Origin: Aphelenchoides besseyi
Lineage: Eukaryota; Nematoda; Chromadorea; Rhabditida; Aphelenchoididae
Assembly: GCA_024699855.1 (NCBI GenBank)
Contig: JAMPIQ010000003.1
Span: 620,001 to 684,000, forward strand
Direction of reading: 5' to 3'
Length of the DNA stretch: 64,000 nucleotides
Shown: piece after piece, positions 9,120 to 19,609 of the stretch
How positions within the stretch are numbered: position 1 is the stretch's first letter
How the letters are laid out: each line of letters starts with the position of its first letter
The notes under the pieces: generated by a model
Database searches by the model: none
The model's input: only the letters and a program-made list of their open reading frames with translations
What the model was told of the DNA's origin: nothing
Position numbers and translations under genes: made by a program

Positions 9120-10714
9120 CAGCGTGTCCCAGCGAATTTCCAATATTTGAAGGGCTTATCATTTTCTCCATAGCCAACCGATTTTGATGCGCTTTTTTGT
9201 GTCCGATCGCAAATTTTATGTGATTTTGGGCTCTTTCCTATTTAACCCCCCATCCGACCGCTCGCTCAAATTTTTTTCGTATGCAAATTTGCTCGCGTTT
9301 AATTTAGTCCCGCGTTCGATTCCTGTTGCTCGCATTTTATTTTTCGTTGGTTGTGAGCGGTTGAAATTAATTTGTTTTGTTTGCCGATGAATACGGTTCT
9401 CTTAACAAACCAAAAAATTTCCCTCAAGCGATCTGCTACCGCCACTTGTTCACATTTCCGCTTAACTAAACGCCAAGCTACCAACCCACGCCAGACCAAC
9501 CCCCGGTTAGTCTCCGCCAGAGATGTGGCGTTGGCGGCGCAGCCGGTTGCAACTTGGAATTGTGCGGTGGAAAAAGCGGTGAGATTTGCGAGTCGAAAAA
9601 AATTTGAGCGAGCGGTCGGATGGGTGCGTTAAATAGGAAAGATCCCGATTTTGTTTCATGCCAACGGATCTTTAAATTTTAATTTGGTAGGTGCCGTAAA
9701 TTTGATTTTGGCGAAATGAACGCTTTTTTCCGCTCACTATTCCTCACTCTTTTTCCGCCCGCTTTTTTCACGATTTGGTCAAGACAAAAATGTTGAATTT
9801 TCATTCAAATCTCAACACTCAGGCCGTCAGACGAGAGGAATGGAGTGGTTATTCTCGAAGCCTGTGTTTCATTCTGTTATTGTAGTTCAATCGAACTTCT
9901 TACCAAATGGAGTTTCGATCACTCCAGTATCGAAAATTTTGATTGTTCACTTGGCTATGCATTTCAAAGTAAGCTTCATCGCTGAATATGAGATTTTTTA
10001 AGAAGTCTGTTTTCCTCGATGAGTCCAAGGCAATGAATCGCATACTCTATACGAATTTGAGGAGTTTCGGAGGGAATTTCATGCAGAAGACGCATTTTTT
10101 ATGAATGGAATTTTTGAGCCTGAACAAAGAAGAATGAAAAAACAAAAACTGGGGTACCTGTAGAATTCTGTGTACTGCACTCTTTGAGTCGTTGTCGAAA
10201 AGATTTGCGATTTCACGAACTGATCGATTGATGTCTTCTTGAACAGCGCATAGAACGTTCAAAACGATGTCAGTCAAACCCTGATTAACTGAACAGCAAT
10301 TTGAGAAACGTTTTATGAAACAAACCCTCCCACTTCTTTCTTTTTTCGCCACAAATGTCCACGTTCAAGCAATTGCTTCATCCACAGATTGAACATGCTT
10401 TTCGATGGCACAGCAGCATGACGAGTTAATTGAAAATGTTACGAAAATTGTCGTTGAACGGTAGTCGGACTTTTGATTTGAGCGTACAACGCTTTTTCTT
10501 GAGCCGAGCACTCCATTTGACAAGAAAAAGGAAAAAAAGCGTTCATTTTGCCAAAATCAATTTACGGCGCCTACCAAAATAAATTTAAAGATCTGTTAGC
10601 ATGAAACAAAATGGCATAAAATTTGCGATCGGGCACAAAAAGCGCATCAAAATCGGTTGGTTATGAAGAAAGTTATAAGCCTTTCAAATGTTTGAAATTC
10701 GCTGGGACACCCTG
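9120..10714 (-). mobile_element. Decayed Tc1/mariner-like element interrupted by a nested element
   Basis: Ends are CAGCGTGTCCCAGCGAATTT on the left and its near-perfect inverse on the right, flanked by TA at 9118-9119 and 10715-10716. Inverted homology runs over 150 bp. The minus strand carries transposase remains in several frames: a start like ECSAQEKALYAQIKSP near 10500, a helix-turn-helix-like DINRSVREIANLF near 10210, and FSDEAYFEMHSQVNNQ near 9990, which holds the first catalytic Asp. Regions for the second and third Asp were not found. Stops and frame changes show it is dead. A 419-bp element is nested at 9228-9646. Confidence 0.8.
9228..9646. mobile_element. Nested MITE-like element with ~50-bp inverted repeats
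   Basis: Inverted ends GGGCTCTTTCCTATTTAAC (left) and the matching GTTAAATAGGAAAGATCCC (right) continue inward to a GCGAGCGGTCGG / CCGACCGCTCGC pair. The element is flanked by GATTTT on both sides (9222-9227 and 9647-9652), consistent with a 6-bp target duplication. Removing it restores continuity with the other arm of the mariner inverted repeat. No transposase frame was recognised. The superfamily is unresolved. Confidence 0.75.
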
Positions 10715-10716
10715 TA

Positions 10717-11280
10717 AATCCACTGAAGCTCCAATATCGAATGCAACTGCAATGTTCACCAATTTTACTTCCGTTCTTCGCGAAAATTTGTTCAGCTTGT
10801 ATACATAGTCTTTGACGTTTCATTTCTTTGCAAGTTGATTCTTCTAGACATTCCGAAAAACGAGACGACAAGTTTATTTTACTCAACAGACAAATTTGAA
10901 AACAACGAGCTTCTCGGTTTGCGAATTTTTGGGACACTCACTTTAAAATCTCTAACCTTTTATTCGCCGTCTATTCATTACTTTAAATCGCATGATCGCC
11001 AGCAATGACCTAAACAAATCGAAATTGATCATTACAAAAAATTGACTCGATCCAAACCTTACCCCGAAAACATCACTTGCTTCAGGGGTGGGAAAGCAGC
11101 CTTAGTGCCAATGCGTCGATTAGCCCCTGGAACACCCATCGGATCCATGGCGACGAATAGGGGCGGCGGTTAGCGGATTTTCTTCCGCTGCGTTTTAATC
11201 AGCCGCATCGATATGCGCATTCGGAATTTTTTTATAGACCACACTTATCGCGACATTCTTGAGTTTAACTCATTAACTGT
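10717..11280. other. Intergenic region upstream of the MATH-BTB gene
   Basis: No gene was recognised. It ends in a TGTGTTTCAG acceptor two bases before the next ATG (11290), suggesting trans-splicing or a 5' intron. Confidence 0.3.
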
Positions 11281-11289
11281 GTTTCAGAA

Positions 11290-12831
11290 ATGGCTTCCAC
11301 TTCGAACGATTCGACCGTAGCGATTTGGTGCATCGATGACTACATCAAACGCTATCAGCAGGCGTCCGTCGGTGATTGGTGGATCAGCGAAGTCTTCGCC
11401 TTTGATCATCCGCAATTCGGAATTATCAAGTTCTTTTTGCGGTTCATGCCCAAAAACGGTTGCGAGGCATCGGATGCGTTCATTGACATGCAGGTCATTA
11501 ATCCTCCCGTCAAATCGTCAATCTCTATAAAATGCAAGGCGTGGATCGAAACGCACGACAAAAGACGTTATGAAACCCTAGGTAAGTTTACAAGTCTACT
11601 GTTTATGAATTTCGTTCTTTAGGCGTCAATCGTCCTGTCCAAATTAACTCGGAGAGAAAGTTTTGGCGTTCGCTTTTACCGGCACGAGAAAAAAGCAAAC
11701 TGATTCGATCGCAAACAATCTTTGTGTGCTTGCGTTCACAATATCCGGTGAAAACAGCCGGTGCAATTTCCTATCCGAACTCATTGCATTGTTGGTCAAT
11801 TCCCGTCTTGGCCCGTCAATTCGCCGACGTCGAAACGGGGACACCATGGGAAAGCGAAGAGTTCACGATTCCCCCAATTCCAAGACGTCAAATTTGTGAT
11901 AGTTTTCTATCCGCGCGGCGACGGTGGCAAACACCGAAATTATTGTGCTCTTGAACTCAAACTAAAACACGTTTGGTGCTCATTCCAAATTAACTATCCA
12001 ATTCGAACTTTGGTTGGGAAACCCGGATCGCCGGCTGCGCAAAATTTGTAAGTTTCTTTTTTTCATTCTAGTTTTTTCGGTTTCAGCATTCAATCATGTT
12101 TTTTTGAATGGTTTGCCTGATGGTATTTCGCACTACGAAACGCTAAGCCGACTTGAGGAATTCATTGTCGAAGGCCCGTTTAACATCTATTGCAACATCT
12201 GTCCAATCACCGCCGTCGTAGCGCCTACGCGTGAACCGATTTTCGATCAGCGGTTCGCATCCTTTTTCAACAATCCCTTCTTCTCGGATGCTGAAATTCA
12301 CGTCGACAACAAGATTTTCAAGGTTGATATTTATTTGCTTTATTCACACCCAAGTTTCACTTTTAGATTTCTAGAGCAATTGTTTCTGGCAGCTCTCCAA
12401 TCTTTCGCGCAATGTTCGACAAGAAAATCAAAGAACAAACGAGCGGAGTGGTTAGAATCGACCGTTTTGAAGTTGCAATGGTCGAAAAGATGCTCATTTA
12501 CATCTACGAGAACAAGGTTGACAATCTGAACGACATTGCCGCTGAACTTTTGCCCGTTGCCGACTACTACCAAATCGACAATCTTGTGGTGCGTTTCTCC
12601 GCTTTTGTCTTCTTACATTCTATTTTCCAGAAAATTTGCGTCGACTCGATCGTTAACAATTTGACCACCAAAAACGTGCTCTCGGTCCTCCAACTGGCTT
12701 TCGATCGTCCGCATCTCATAGAGTTCCGCGTCTACGTAATGAACTTCACTAACGCTAATTACAATGAAATACGCCAACTCGATGGCTTTGAAGAGTTTTT
12801 CGACGCCCAACCTGAAATTGCCAACCAATGA
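11290..12831 (+). CDS. MATH-BTB domain protein (speckle-type POZ-like)
   Basis: Exon 1 (11290-11581) starts MASTSNDSTVAIWCIDDYIK. A 41-bp intron leads to exon 2, which contains a MATH-like strand FVIVFYPRGDGGKHRNYC. After the exon starting at 12087 the BTB fold follows: FFSDAEIHVDNKIFK, then after an intron (12323-12366) ISRAIVSGSSPIFRAMF, then LPVADYYQIDNLV. A last intron (12589-12630) precedes a BACK-like tail ending DAQPEIANQ. Such proteins are Cullin-3 adaptors that bind substrates through MATH, and they are a large, fast-evolving family in nematodes. Two +1 frame discrepancies occur at homopolymers (CCCCC at 11870-11874, seven T at 12099-12105), so the MATH part may be damaged or mis-assembled. 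The BTB exons are clean. Confidence 0.8.
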
Positions 12832-13172
12832 CTCGACATTTTCCCTTTTATCCGTTAAAATTCTAAATCAACACTTTTTACTACAACCGAAACCCATGTA
12901 ATGAAGTCGGTATTCATAATTTCTCTCCTTTTTGTACATTGCCGCTCAATCGAATCGAATGTCAGCTCTTCAATATCTCGTAATTTTAGAATCAACTGCT
13001 CGATTTGTAAACTGGTTTTAACTCTTGAATTCATTGCAGTAAATAAATAACAAAAACAATAAGAAGCAATGGGAAAACTGAACGACATTTCTTAGAAGTG
13101 TCCAGATTTTTGCTCGTTCGCTACTGTATAAACGCAACTTTCGATGTACCTTTTTCATTTTGATGCTAAGAA
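12832..13172. other. Intergenic spacer
   Basis: Nothing was recognised between the converging MATH-BTB gene and the minus-strand gene that ends at 13173. Confidence 0.3.
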
Positions 13173-13700
13173 CTACTCTTTGAGCGTTTGCATTTCCAAT
13201 AATTGTCTTAAAGCAAGTTCAGTAGTTGTTCTTTGAATAGAGAAATTGAGTTCAAGTGCATTGTGTGTGTCCGATTTAGAAGATGCAAATGTCGGAGATG
13301 TAAATGGTTGACTTTGTGATTTGTCGTTGGCAAATTGCTTTTCTAGCTCATTTAATCAGTATAATTTGTTGTGAGATGGAATACAAAGTAAACAATAAAA
13401 ACACATAATTTTACCTATTTTTGTGAATCTGTTGGAGAGCTTGAGATTGAACTCGAAGGAATGCTCGTCAATGACGTAGTGGACCTGGAATTTGAAATAA
13501 TAGTTCAAATTTTGACTGAAAAGCACTTACAAATGTTGAATTTACTAAGGGCTTAATAGAACTTCAATTTGTGTAAAACGCCGGTGCTTTGGAATCCACT
13601 TAACATTTGTTTCGCTTGTAATACCTGTCGTTCATTCTTCAGGTTATAAATCGACGGATTTGCGCGAACATATTCGATCAACTTGATATAAGGTAAGGAC
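13173..13700 (-). CDS. Possible MADF-like protein, incomplete model
   Basis: Two minus-strand exons join cleanly: 13425-13484 (VHYVIDEHSFEFNLKLSNRF) and 13173-13342, which reads EKQFANDKSQSQPFTSP and ends LRQLLEMQTLKE-stop, with phase 1 preserved over the intron. Upstream, near 13600-13690, KLIEYVRANPSIYNLKNERQ resembles the start of a MADF (Myb/SANT-like DNA-binding) domain, in which I-E-x-V-R-x-N-P is typical. The join between that part and the later exons was not resolved because stops intervene. If correct, it would be a small transcription-factor-like protein or its remnant. Confidence 0.35.
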
Positions 13701-13942
13701 TCTTTATTTTCTATCAAAAACAAACGGTACAAACCACATCGATCTCCAACAATAGGAATCGAAAACTTTCCGCCAAATTATTTGAAATCGAGTTTTTGAA
13801 GGTGAAGCAATAAATTTACTGGCTACAATGCAACAGCAGTTTCCAGTTTCCGTTTTCATTGAAAACATCTCAATGCGCAACCTCTATTTACAATTTCGTT
13901 TTACTGTTGCATTACATACATGTGTCAGATATGTGTGTAAAC
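13701..13942. other. Spacer before the mariner element
   Basis: No feature was recognised. Confidence 0.3.
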
Positions 13943-13944
13943 TA

Positions 13945-14127
13945 CAGGGTGGGCCAAAATGAACTCCCGTCGGTTTTTTGCGAATAACTTTTTTGTCGAT
14001 GATTTTTTTGAACAAGTTATACATTTTCTTGGTCCCTATAGTCCCCATTCTCATATGAAAACAAAGTTAAAATTTTGAAAATTTGAAAAAATTTCACTTT
14101 ACCCCTCTTTGGTCCAATGTTGTCGAT
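13945..14127. repeat. Left terminal inverted repeat of the mariner element
   Basis: Pairs with 15426-15610, with a small number of single-base and homopolymer differences. Confidence 0.85.
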
Positions 14128-14163
14128 CTTGATCATGTGCGGTTTTCTTTGTTTTCGTCTGCA

Positions 14164-15356
14164 ATGAGTTACACGGTCGTTCAAAAAGCTGCATTTTTGC
14201 GAATTTTCATCGAAGAACATTATGATTATTGGAAGTTTCAAAGTCGAGTTTGTCGCGAAGTTCAAAATGGTCAAGCTCGAGTTCCCGATATGAAAACAAT
14301 CAAATCATGGGATGAAATGCTTCGGACTACGGGAAATCTTCATGGACAAAAAGGAAAGAACAAACCAAAGTGCGTTAACAAACTCACTTTTCAAATTTTG
14401 ATTTGCTCGTCTTTTTAAGACAAGTTCGTTCTGAAGAGGCAATTGCTGATGTTCGAGATGCTTTCACTGCCAATCCACATCTTTCCACTCGCCGCAATCC
14501 TTTCGTTCAAAGCACCAATGATAACGAAGAAACGGACGTTTCAACTTCTTCGATGTCGCGAATGACTTTACGAAGAATTCTGAAAGATGATTTAAAGTTT
14601 CGTCCTTATCATCTTCAAATAGCGCACGCACTCAACGAACCCGACTATGATGCACGAATCGATTTTGCTCGAGGTGAATTGGAGCGACAAACGGCAGATC
14701 CCGCTCGTCTGTCAAACCTCGTGTTTACAGACGAGGCCCACTTTCATCTCGATGGGGGAGTGAATCGGCAAGATTGGATCATGTGGGCGGATGAAAACCC
14801 GCATTGGTTCGATGTTCGTCGACTTCATCCTCTCAAGTTGTCTGTGTGGATGGGCGTTGGCGTTGAAGGAGTCGTTGGGCCCTTTTTTTGGGAACCGGAA
14901 GGTACCGAAAGAGGAATTAATGCCTAATGGATGCAACGAACGCTCGAAAATTTGGTGGTTCCAGAGTTGCAAACTTGGCCAAATTTCGATGACCTTGTTT
15001 TTCAACAAGACGGTGCTCCACCGCATATTGGAAATAACGTTCTTGCAGTGCTTGATCGTTTTTTTCCAAATCGATGAATAGCCCGGGGAACCCGACAACA
15101 CCCGGCTCCTGTTGCGTGGCCTCCTCGGAGTCCCGACCTCACTTGGATGGATTATTCCATTTGGGGGTTCATGAAGAGCCGGATATTCCACCGAGATCAG
15201 CCGCCAGTCACTCTTGAGGAACTGAGAGCAGCAATCGTGGAAGTTGCCAACGACCTTCGGCAAAATCGTGAAATGAGAGAACGAATTGCGGCCAGTTTTC
15301 CTCGTCGTCTTCATCAATGCTTGGAGCGTGAAGGCGGCCAAGTGGAAATCCGTTAA
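14164..15356 (+). pseudogene. Tc1/mariner transposase with intron and two stop codons
   Basis: Exon 1 (14164-14369) starts MSYTVVQKAAFLRIFIEE. A 50-bp GT-AG intron (14370-14419) is phase-consistent and leads to QVRSEEAIADVRDAF, then a second HTH-like region and the catalytic core. The first Asp is in FTDEAHFHLDG (codon 14730), the second in FQQDGAPPH (15009) and the third in RSPDLT (15135). There are 41 codons between the second and third, so the arrangement is DD41D-type. In-frame stops occur at 14925 (TAA) and 15075 (TGA, where this family usually has Trp). The reading frame is otherwise continuous to 15356 (GGQVEIR), so inactivation looks recent. Confidence 0.85.
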
Positions 15357-15425
15357 TCATTTGTTTTGTTGTTAATTTGTTAATTAAACGCTTCAATTTC
15401 AAACATTCAAAACTGTTTTAAACTG

Positions 15426-15610
15426 ATCGACAACATTGGACCAAAGAGGGGGGTAAAGTGAAATTTTTTCAAATTTTCAAAATTTTAACTTTGTTTTCAT
15501 TTGAGAATGGGGACTATAGGGACCAAGAAAATGTATAACTTGTTCAGAAAAAAAATCATCGACAAAAAAGTTCGCAAAAAACCGACGGGAGTTCATTTTG
15601 GCCCACCCTG
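15426..15610. repeat. Right terminal inverted repeat of the mariner element
   Basis: Reverse complement of 13945-14127. Confidence 0.85.
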
Positions 15611-15612
15611 TA

Positions 15613-16139
15613 CAGCGCGAATGACCAACAACAGTGACACTTTCTCTGAGATCATTTTTAGATTGGGAGATCGACTAGGCGTCCAAACCCGGAATCATTA
15701 TTTTCCTGGTGCGTAGCAATTAAGTTTCATGAGACCTTTTTGAGGACTAGTTCGCATCGGAAATGTAACCAACGCTCATTTAATTTTTGGATGATTATGC
15801 ATGTTGTGTTGAAAACAAAGTTGAATTTTAATTAATTAAAAACAACCAAAAGCATTTTTCTCACACTTCCACTTACCGTCTATTGTTCTCAATCGACCAA
15901 CGAAAACAAGCGCGGTAAACACGCGTCGATAGTCGTAAAGATGAGCACGATGTTATGTCAACGAAATCAACGTTCGTTGTTGTTTCGAATGTATTGCCAT
16001 TGTCGTTGAAATCGTTTGACGAAGAATAACGTGTCGTATGACTTTTGGTCGAACAGCAACCTCGTGGTTCGAGAATGCATGAAAACATCCGCCTTTTATA
16101 AGATGGTCTACAACTCACGAGTCTGCTCAGTCATTTCGA
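15613..16139. other. Region with a Cys/Ser-rich minus-strand frame
   Basis: No solid gene. A minus-strand frame 15873-16118 (MSCRPSYKRRMFSCILEP...) ends at a GTAAGTGG donor-like site, so it could be a first exon, but no family or continuation was found. Confidence 0.2.
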
Positions 16140-17030
16140 AGTCGAATTGATTAAAGTAGCCGTCGACAAGTTTTCTTTTAGGTTGCTGACTCGTGCTTAT
16201 CTGACGATTTCTTTGTCACTCATTTACGAATACCAATATCTTCTAATCACAATCTTGTTGTTAATCTTGTTCCTTTTCCAAGTGCACGTAAACGACAAAA
16301 CAAACGAGCGCGTGATCAGTCTGCGCAAGTGTTGTTAGTTGGAAAGAAGAAGCCGAAGCTCGTAAATTTGATTGAATTTATTGTCTTCAGTTTAATCAGC
16401 AAAATACTGATGGCTAAATTCAGTCGCCTGTAGAAGTTGAATGTTCTTTTACGCTCAATCACGCGGTTGCCCTTCAAGACGTAGAAGTGTAATGTCCGTT
16501 GAGTACAAACGTTAAACGAGTTTTTGCAAATAAAAGCGATTGTTTTCGATTATGATAATTTAAACCGAAGCATCGTGAAGTGTACGGTAACTCCACGTTG
16601 TAACTCACGTCGTTTAACTGATTACGGTGCTCATCAGGAAGTCGTCTATTACGTGATTTGGGGTGCTCTATCGATACCAATTAGCACACGAAACGAGTTT
16701 TGTTTGAGTGCGATCCATCGAATAAGCCTCGTGATTGGCGTCATTAAAAGTCGAACTGCAGACGCTCTAAGGAAACGAAGGGCGGGGGCTTGTCCCGAGG
16801 AAGCCCCAAAAGTCTTTAATTTGCTCTCATCGTGTATCACAAAAAGACATTTAAAAGCGAAAGCGCAACATTTTACTTCATAATCGAACTTGTTGCGACA
16901 ATTTTTTTGTATTCGACAGTCACGAGTGTTGAAGTCCTCATTTTGTCGATTACTGTCATTTTCTTCGTTTGTCTACGCGTTCCGAACGGATACCCTCAAA
17001 ACAATTTGAGTGCTTTTTAGTCGAAACCGA
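16140..17030 (+). other. Possible degraded gene encoding hydrophobic segments
   Basis: Plus-strand frames contain a strongly hydrophobic stretch near 16200-16280 (YLLITILLLILFLFQ), a mixed segment near 16620-16700 (GAHQEVVYYVIWGALSIPIS) and another hydrophobic pair near 16880-16980 (ILSITVIFFVCLRV). They sit in different frames with stops between, and splice sites that join them were not found. A broken membrane-receptor gene is one reading. Confidence 0.25.
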
Positions 17031-17626
17031 AGAAGTAAAGAAACCGATCCATCATTGCGATCGCAACCACAGACACGTCAAAATAAACGCTCGTTTAGCC
17101 CCCGAAGCCTTCAAACGCACATTTTTTGATTGAGAGATGGGTTTCCAAGACCTTACGTTTATCGACGAAATGGAACTGATTGTAAGTGAATTGTGTTTGT
17201 TGCTCAAAATCACAACTATCGGGCGCTAGTTAAGAGACAAGGTAGTCAGTTGACTTGATTTCATTCTTACTTTTCGTTTTGCTATTGACAAAAATGGGAC
17301 ATTTAGAGAGGTTGAACGAGACGGTAAGTTTTTGGCACAACAATCGACCTGATTCGTAATCTTGATTCGGAGATTATCGACTTTCTTTGCGGGTCGATTA
17401 CAAAAACCGGATACTGATCAGTGAGATTGGGGGAGTTGGGGCACGTGGTTTTCGATGATTGATCGAATCGGCGTATTACAAACCACATGCAGATTACGAA
17501 GCTATAAGTTGAGATAGAGAAGCGCTAGATTAACCAGTGGGTCAAATAGTTGCTATCGAGGTTATTAGTCAAATTGAAAGCAGCAAAATGGTCGTAGCAA
17601 GTAATTGTCCTTTACAGCGCTATGCC
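17031..17626. other. Intergenic region upstream of phenylalanine hydroxylase
   Basis: No gene was recognised. A TTTACAG acceptor at 17611-17617 lies ten bases before the preferred start codon and could be a trans-splice or 5' intron site. Confidence 0.3.
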
Positions 17627-19319
17627 ATGGATTCGTATATTTCCGATGTGGCTCAGGGTCCATCGCACACGACTATCATCTTCAGTTTGACCGAGGAGCC
17701 GGGAGCATTGGCCGAAACGTTAAGGATCTTCAAGGTCTGACTTGCGTTGCAAACAAATTCGATTGGCAACATTTTCAGCAAAAACGCGTCAATCTCACGC
17801 ACATCGAATCTCGACCGTCGAAGACTCATGAAGGCTGCTACGAGATCATGGTCGAATGCGCGGAGACTGCGGATCGAAATCGCGTGGAAGAGATTATCAA
17901 CTTGTTTAAACAACGTGCCGAACATATTCGAGTTCACGATTTCAACGCTCATGACAAGCAAAACAAAGCTTCTGTGCCGTGGTTCCCAGTTAAGATTACG
18001 GTAAGTTGAAGAGAAAATTTGGTTAATGATAAGAGTGTTTAGGACATTGATCAATTCGCTAACCGAGTTCTAAGTTACGGCGCTGAATTGGATTCCGATC
18101 ATCCGGTAAGAAATCCGGATGTTTACACTTGATTCCAAATGTTTCAGGGTTTCACAGACGAAGTTTATCGTGCACGACGAAAAGAATTTGCCGACATTGC
18201 CGCCAATTACAAGATGTAGGTTCACTTTCAAACATCAATACAAGATGATGAATTTCAGGGGCGAAAAGATCCCACGAATTGAATACACCGAACAGGAAAT
18301 CGCTACATGGCGTGCCGTCTACACGAAGCTCACTCAGTTGTATCCAACACATGCCTGTCGTGAATTCAATTACATTTTCCCGCTTCTGCAACAAAACTGC
18401 AACTACTCACCGAACGCCATTCCACAACTTCAAGACGTTTCCGACTTTTTAAAAGGTCTAAAGACCTTTTGATCGATTGCTGATTGGTTGTTTTCAGATT
18501 GCACGGGATTCATCCTTCGACCAGTCGCCGGACTTTTGAGTTCTCGCGATTTTTTGGCTGGTTTAGCTTTTCGCGTTTTCCATTCCACTCAGTACATTCG
18601 CCATCATCAGAACTTCGAGTACACACCGGAACCGTGAGTTAAAGTACATTTTTTTCAATACGAATTTGCAGTGACATTTGTCACGAACTTCTCGGTCATG
18701 CACCGCTGTTTGCTGATCCCGATTTCGCTCAGTTCTCTCAAGAAATCGGTTTGGCTTCGCTGGGTGCAAGTGATGAGATGATCGAGAAGCTAGCTACTGT
18801 AAGACATTCATTCATTGGGCCATTTAATCTCTCTGTTTTAGTTGTATTGGTTCACAGTCGAGTACGGAGTTTGCAAACAAAACAATGAGATCAAAGCCTA
18901 TGGTGCCGGTTTGTTGAGCTCGTTCGGCGAACTGGAATACTGTTTGACTGATAAGCCTGAAATCTGCTCGTTTGATCCATCGATTACGTCAATCACCAAA
19001 TACCCGATCACCTCTTTCCAACCCAAATATTTTGTTGCCGAATCGTTTGCTGATGCCAAGAACAAATTGACGTAAGATTGCGAAAAGAATGGCAATTTAT
19101 CGTGTATTTCAGTACGTGGGCATCGACAATTCCACGACCTTTCCAAGTCCGCTACAATCCCTATACTCAACGGGTCGAAATCTTGGACAGTGTGCCGGCA
19201 ATCAAAACATTGGCAAGTGACATCAAATGTAAGAACAAGCATCCAAGAGCTCTGATCAAATTCTTTTTTTAGCATCAATTGCCACCTTGGAAGAAGCGTT
19301 GTCCAAAATCCAAGTCTAA
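17627..19319 (+). CDS. PAH: Phenylalanine 4-hydroxylase (aromatic amino acid hydroxylase)
   Basis: Ten exons join in phase with GT-AG introns of 37-45 bp: 17627-17734, 17779-18000, 18043-18105, 18148-18215, 18259-18455, 18498-18633, 18672-18798, 18842-19071, 19113-19228 and 19273-19319. An N-terminal ACT domain ([18 protein letters not shown], then [11 protein letters not shown]) precedes the catalytic domain. The iron-binding motif [13 protein letters not shown] carries two His ligands and the Glu is in [21 protein letters not shown] and VAESFADAK are family hallmarks, and the Pro-rich [18 protein letters not shown] tail matches PAH better than tryptophan or tyrosine hydroxylase. The enzyme converts phenylalanine to tyrosine with tetrahydropterin; in worms tyrosine and melanin-like products also serve the cuticle. 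An upstream in-frame ATG at 17588 is an alternative start. The gene appears intact. Confidence 0.95.
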
Positions 19320-19609
19320 TCAGCACCATCAATTACTCAAAAATTAACGTATCTGCATGCAAAACGACTAGTACACTTTAGATTGTATATTCGTATTTAA
19401 TAAACCATTAAAATGAAGGTCGAATGAAGACTTTAGTGCCAGCTCTGTTCTAAGCAAAACAGTCCAAAAGTTCCCTTTTACTGTTAAGCACATTTGCACC
19501 TTTTTTTGGACTATGAACCGTGAACTTCTCTTGCCAAAACGATCTTCATAACGCTGAGTAGCCATCTGTTGCTTTTTCGTTTCTGTGATTTCAAGGGAAG
19601 TTTATTCGA
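19320..19609. other. Convergent 3' region between PAH and the protease-like gene
   Basis: Contains AATAAA near 19398, a plausible polyadenylation signal for the PAH gene. Nothing else was recognised. Confidence 0.4.

Larger units (their letters stand above)
13945..15610 (+). mobile_element. Near-full-length Tc1/mariner-like transposon with ~183-bp inverted repeats
   Basis: It starts CAGGGTGGGCCAAAATGAAC and ends with the inverse, flanked by TA at 13943-13944 and 15611-15612. Inverted repeats span 13945-14127 and 15426-15610 with few differences, unusually long for this superfamily. One plus-strand transposase gene with a 50-bp intron fills the middle and is broken by two in-frame stops. The terminal sequence is shared with the deletion derivative at 2574-3218, but the inner repeat differs, so they are related families, not copies of one another. 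Confidence 0.9.

Noticed and set aside
17605..18009. Alternative plus-strand start for PAH joining 17605 through the first intron
   Set aside because: Reading through 17735-17778 gives no ACT-domain sequence; the GT-AG intron there keeps phase and joins LRIFK to [10 protein letters not shown].
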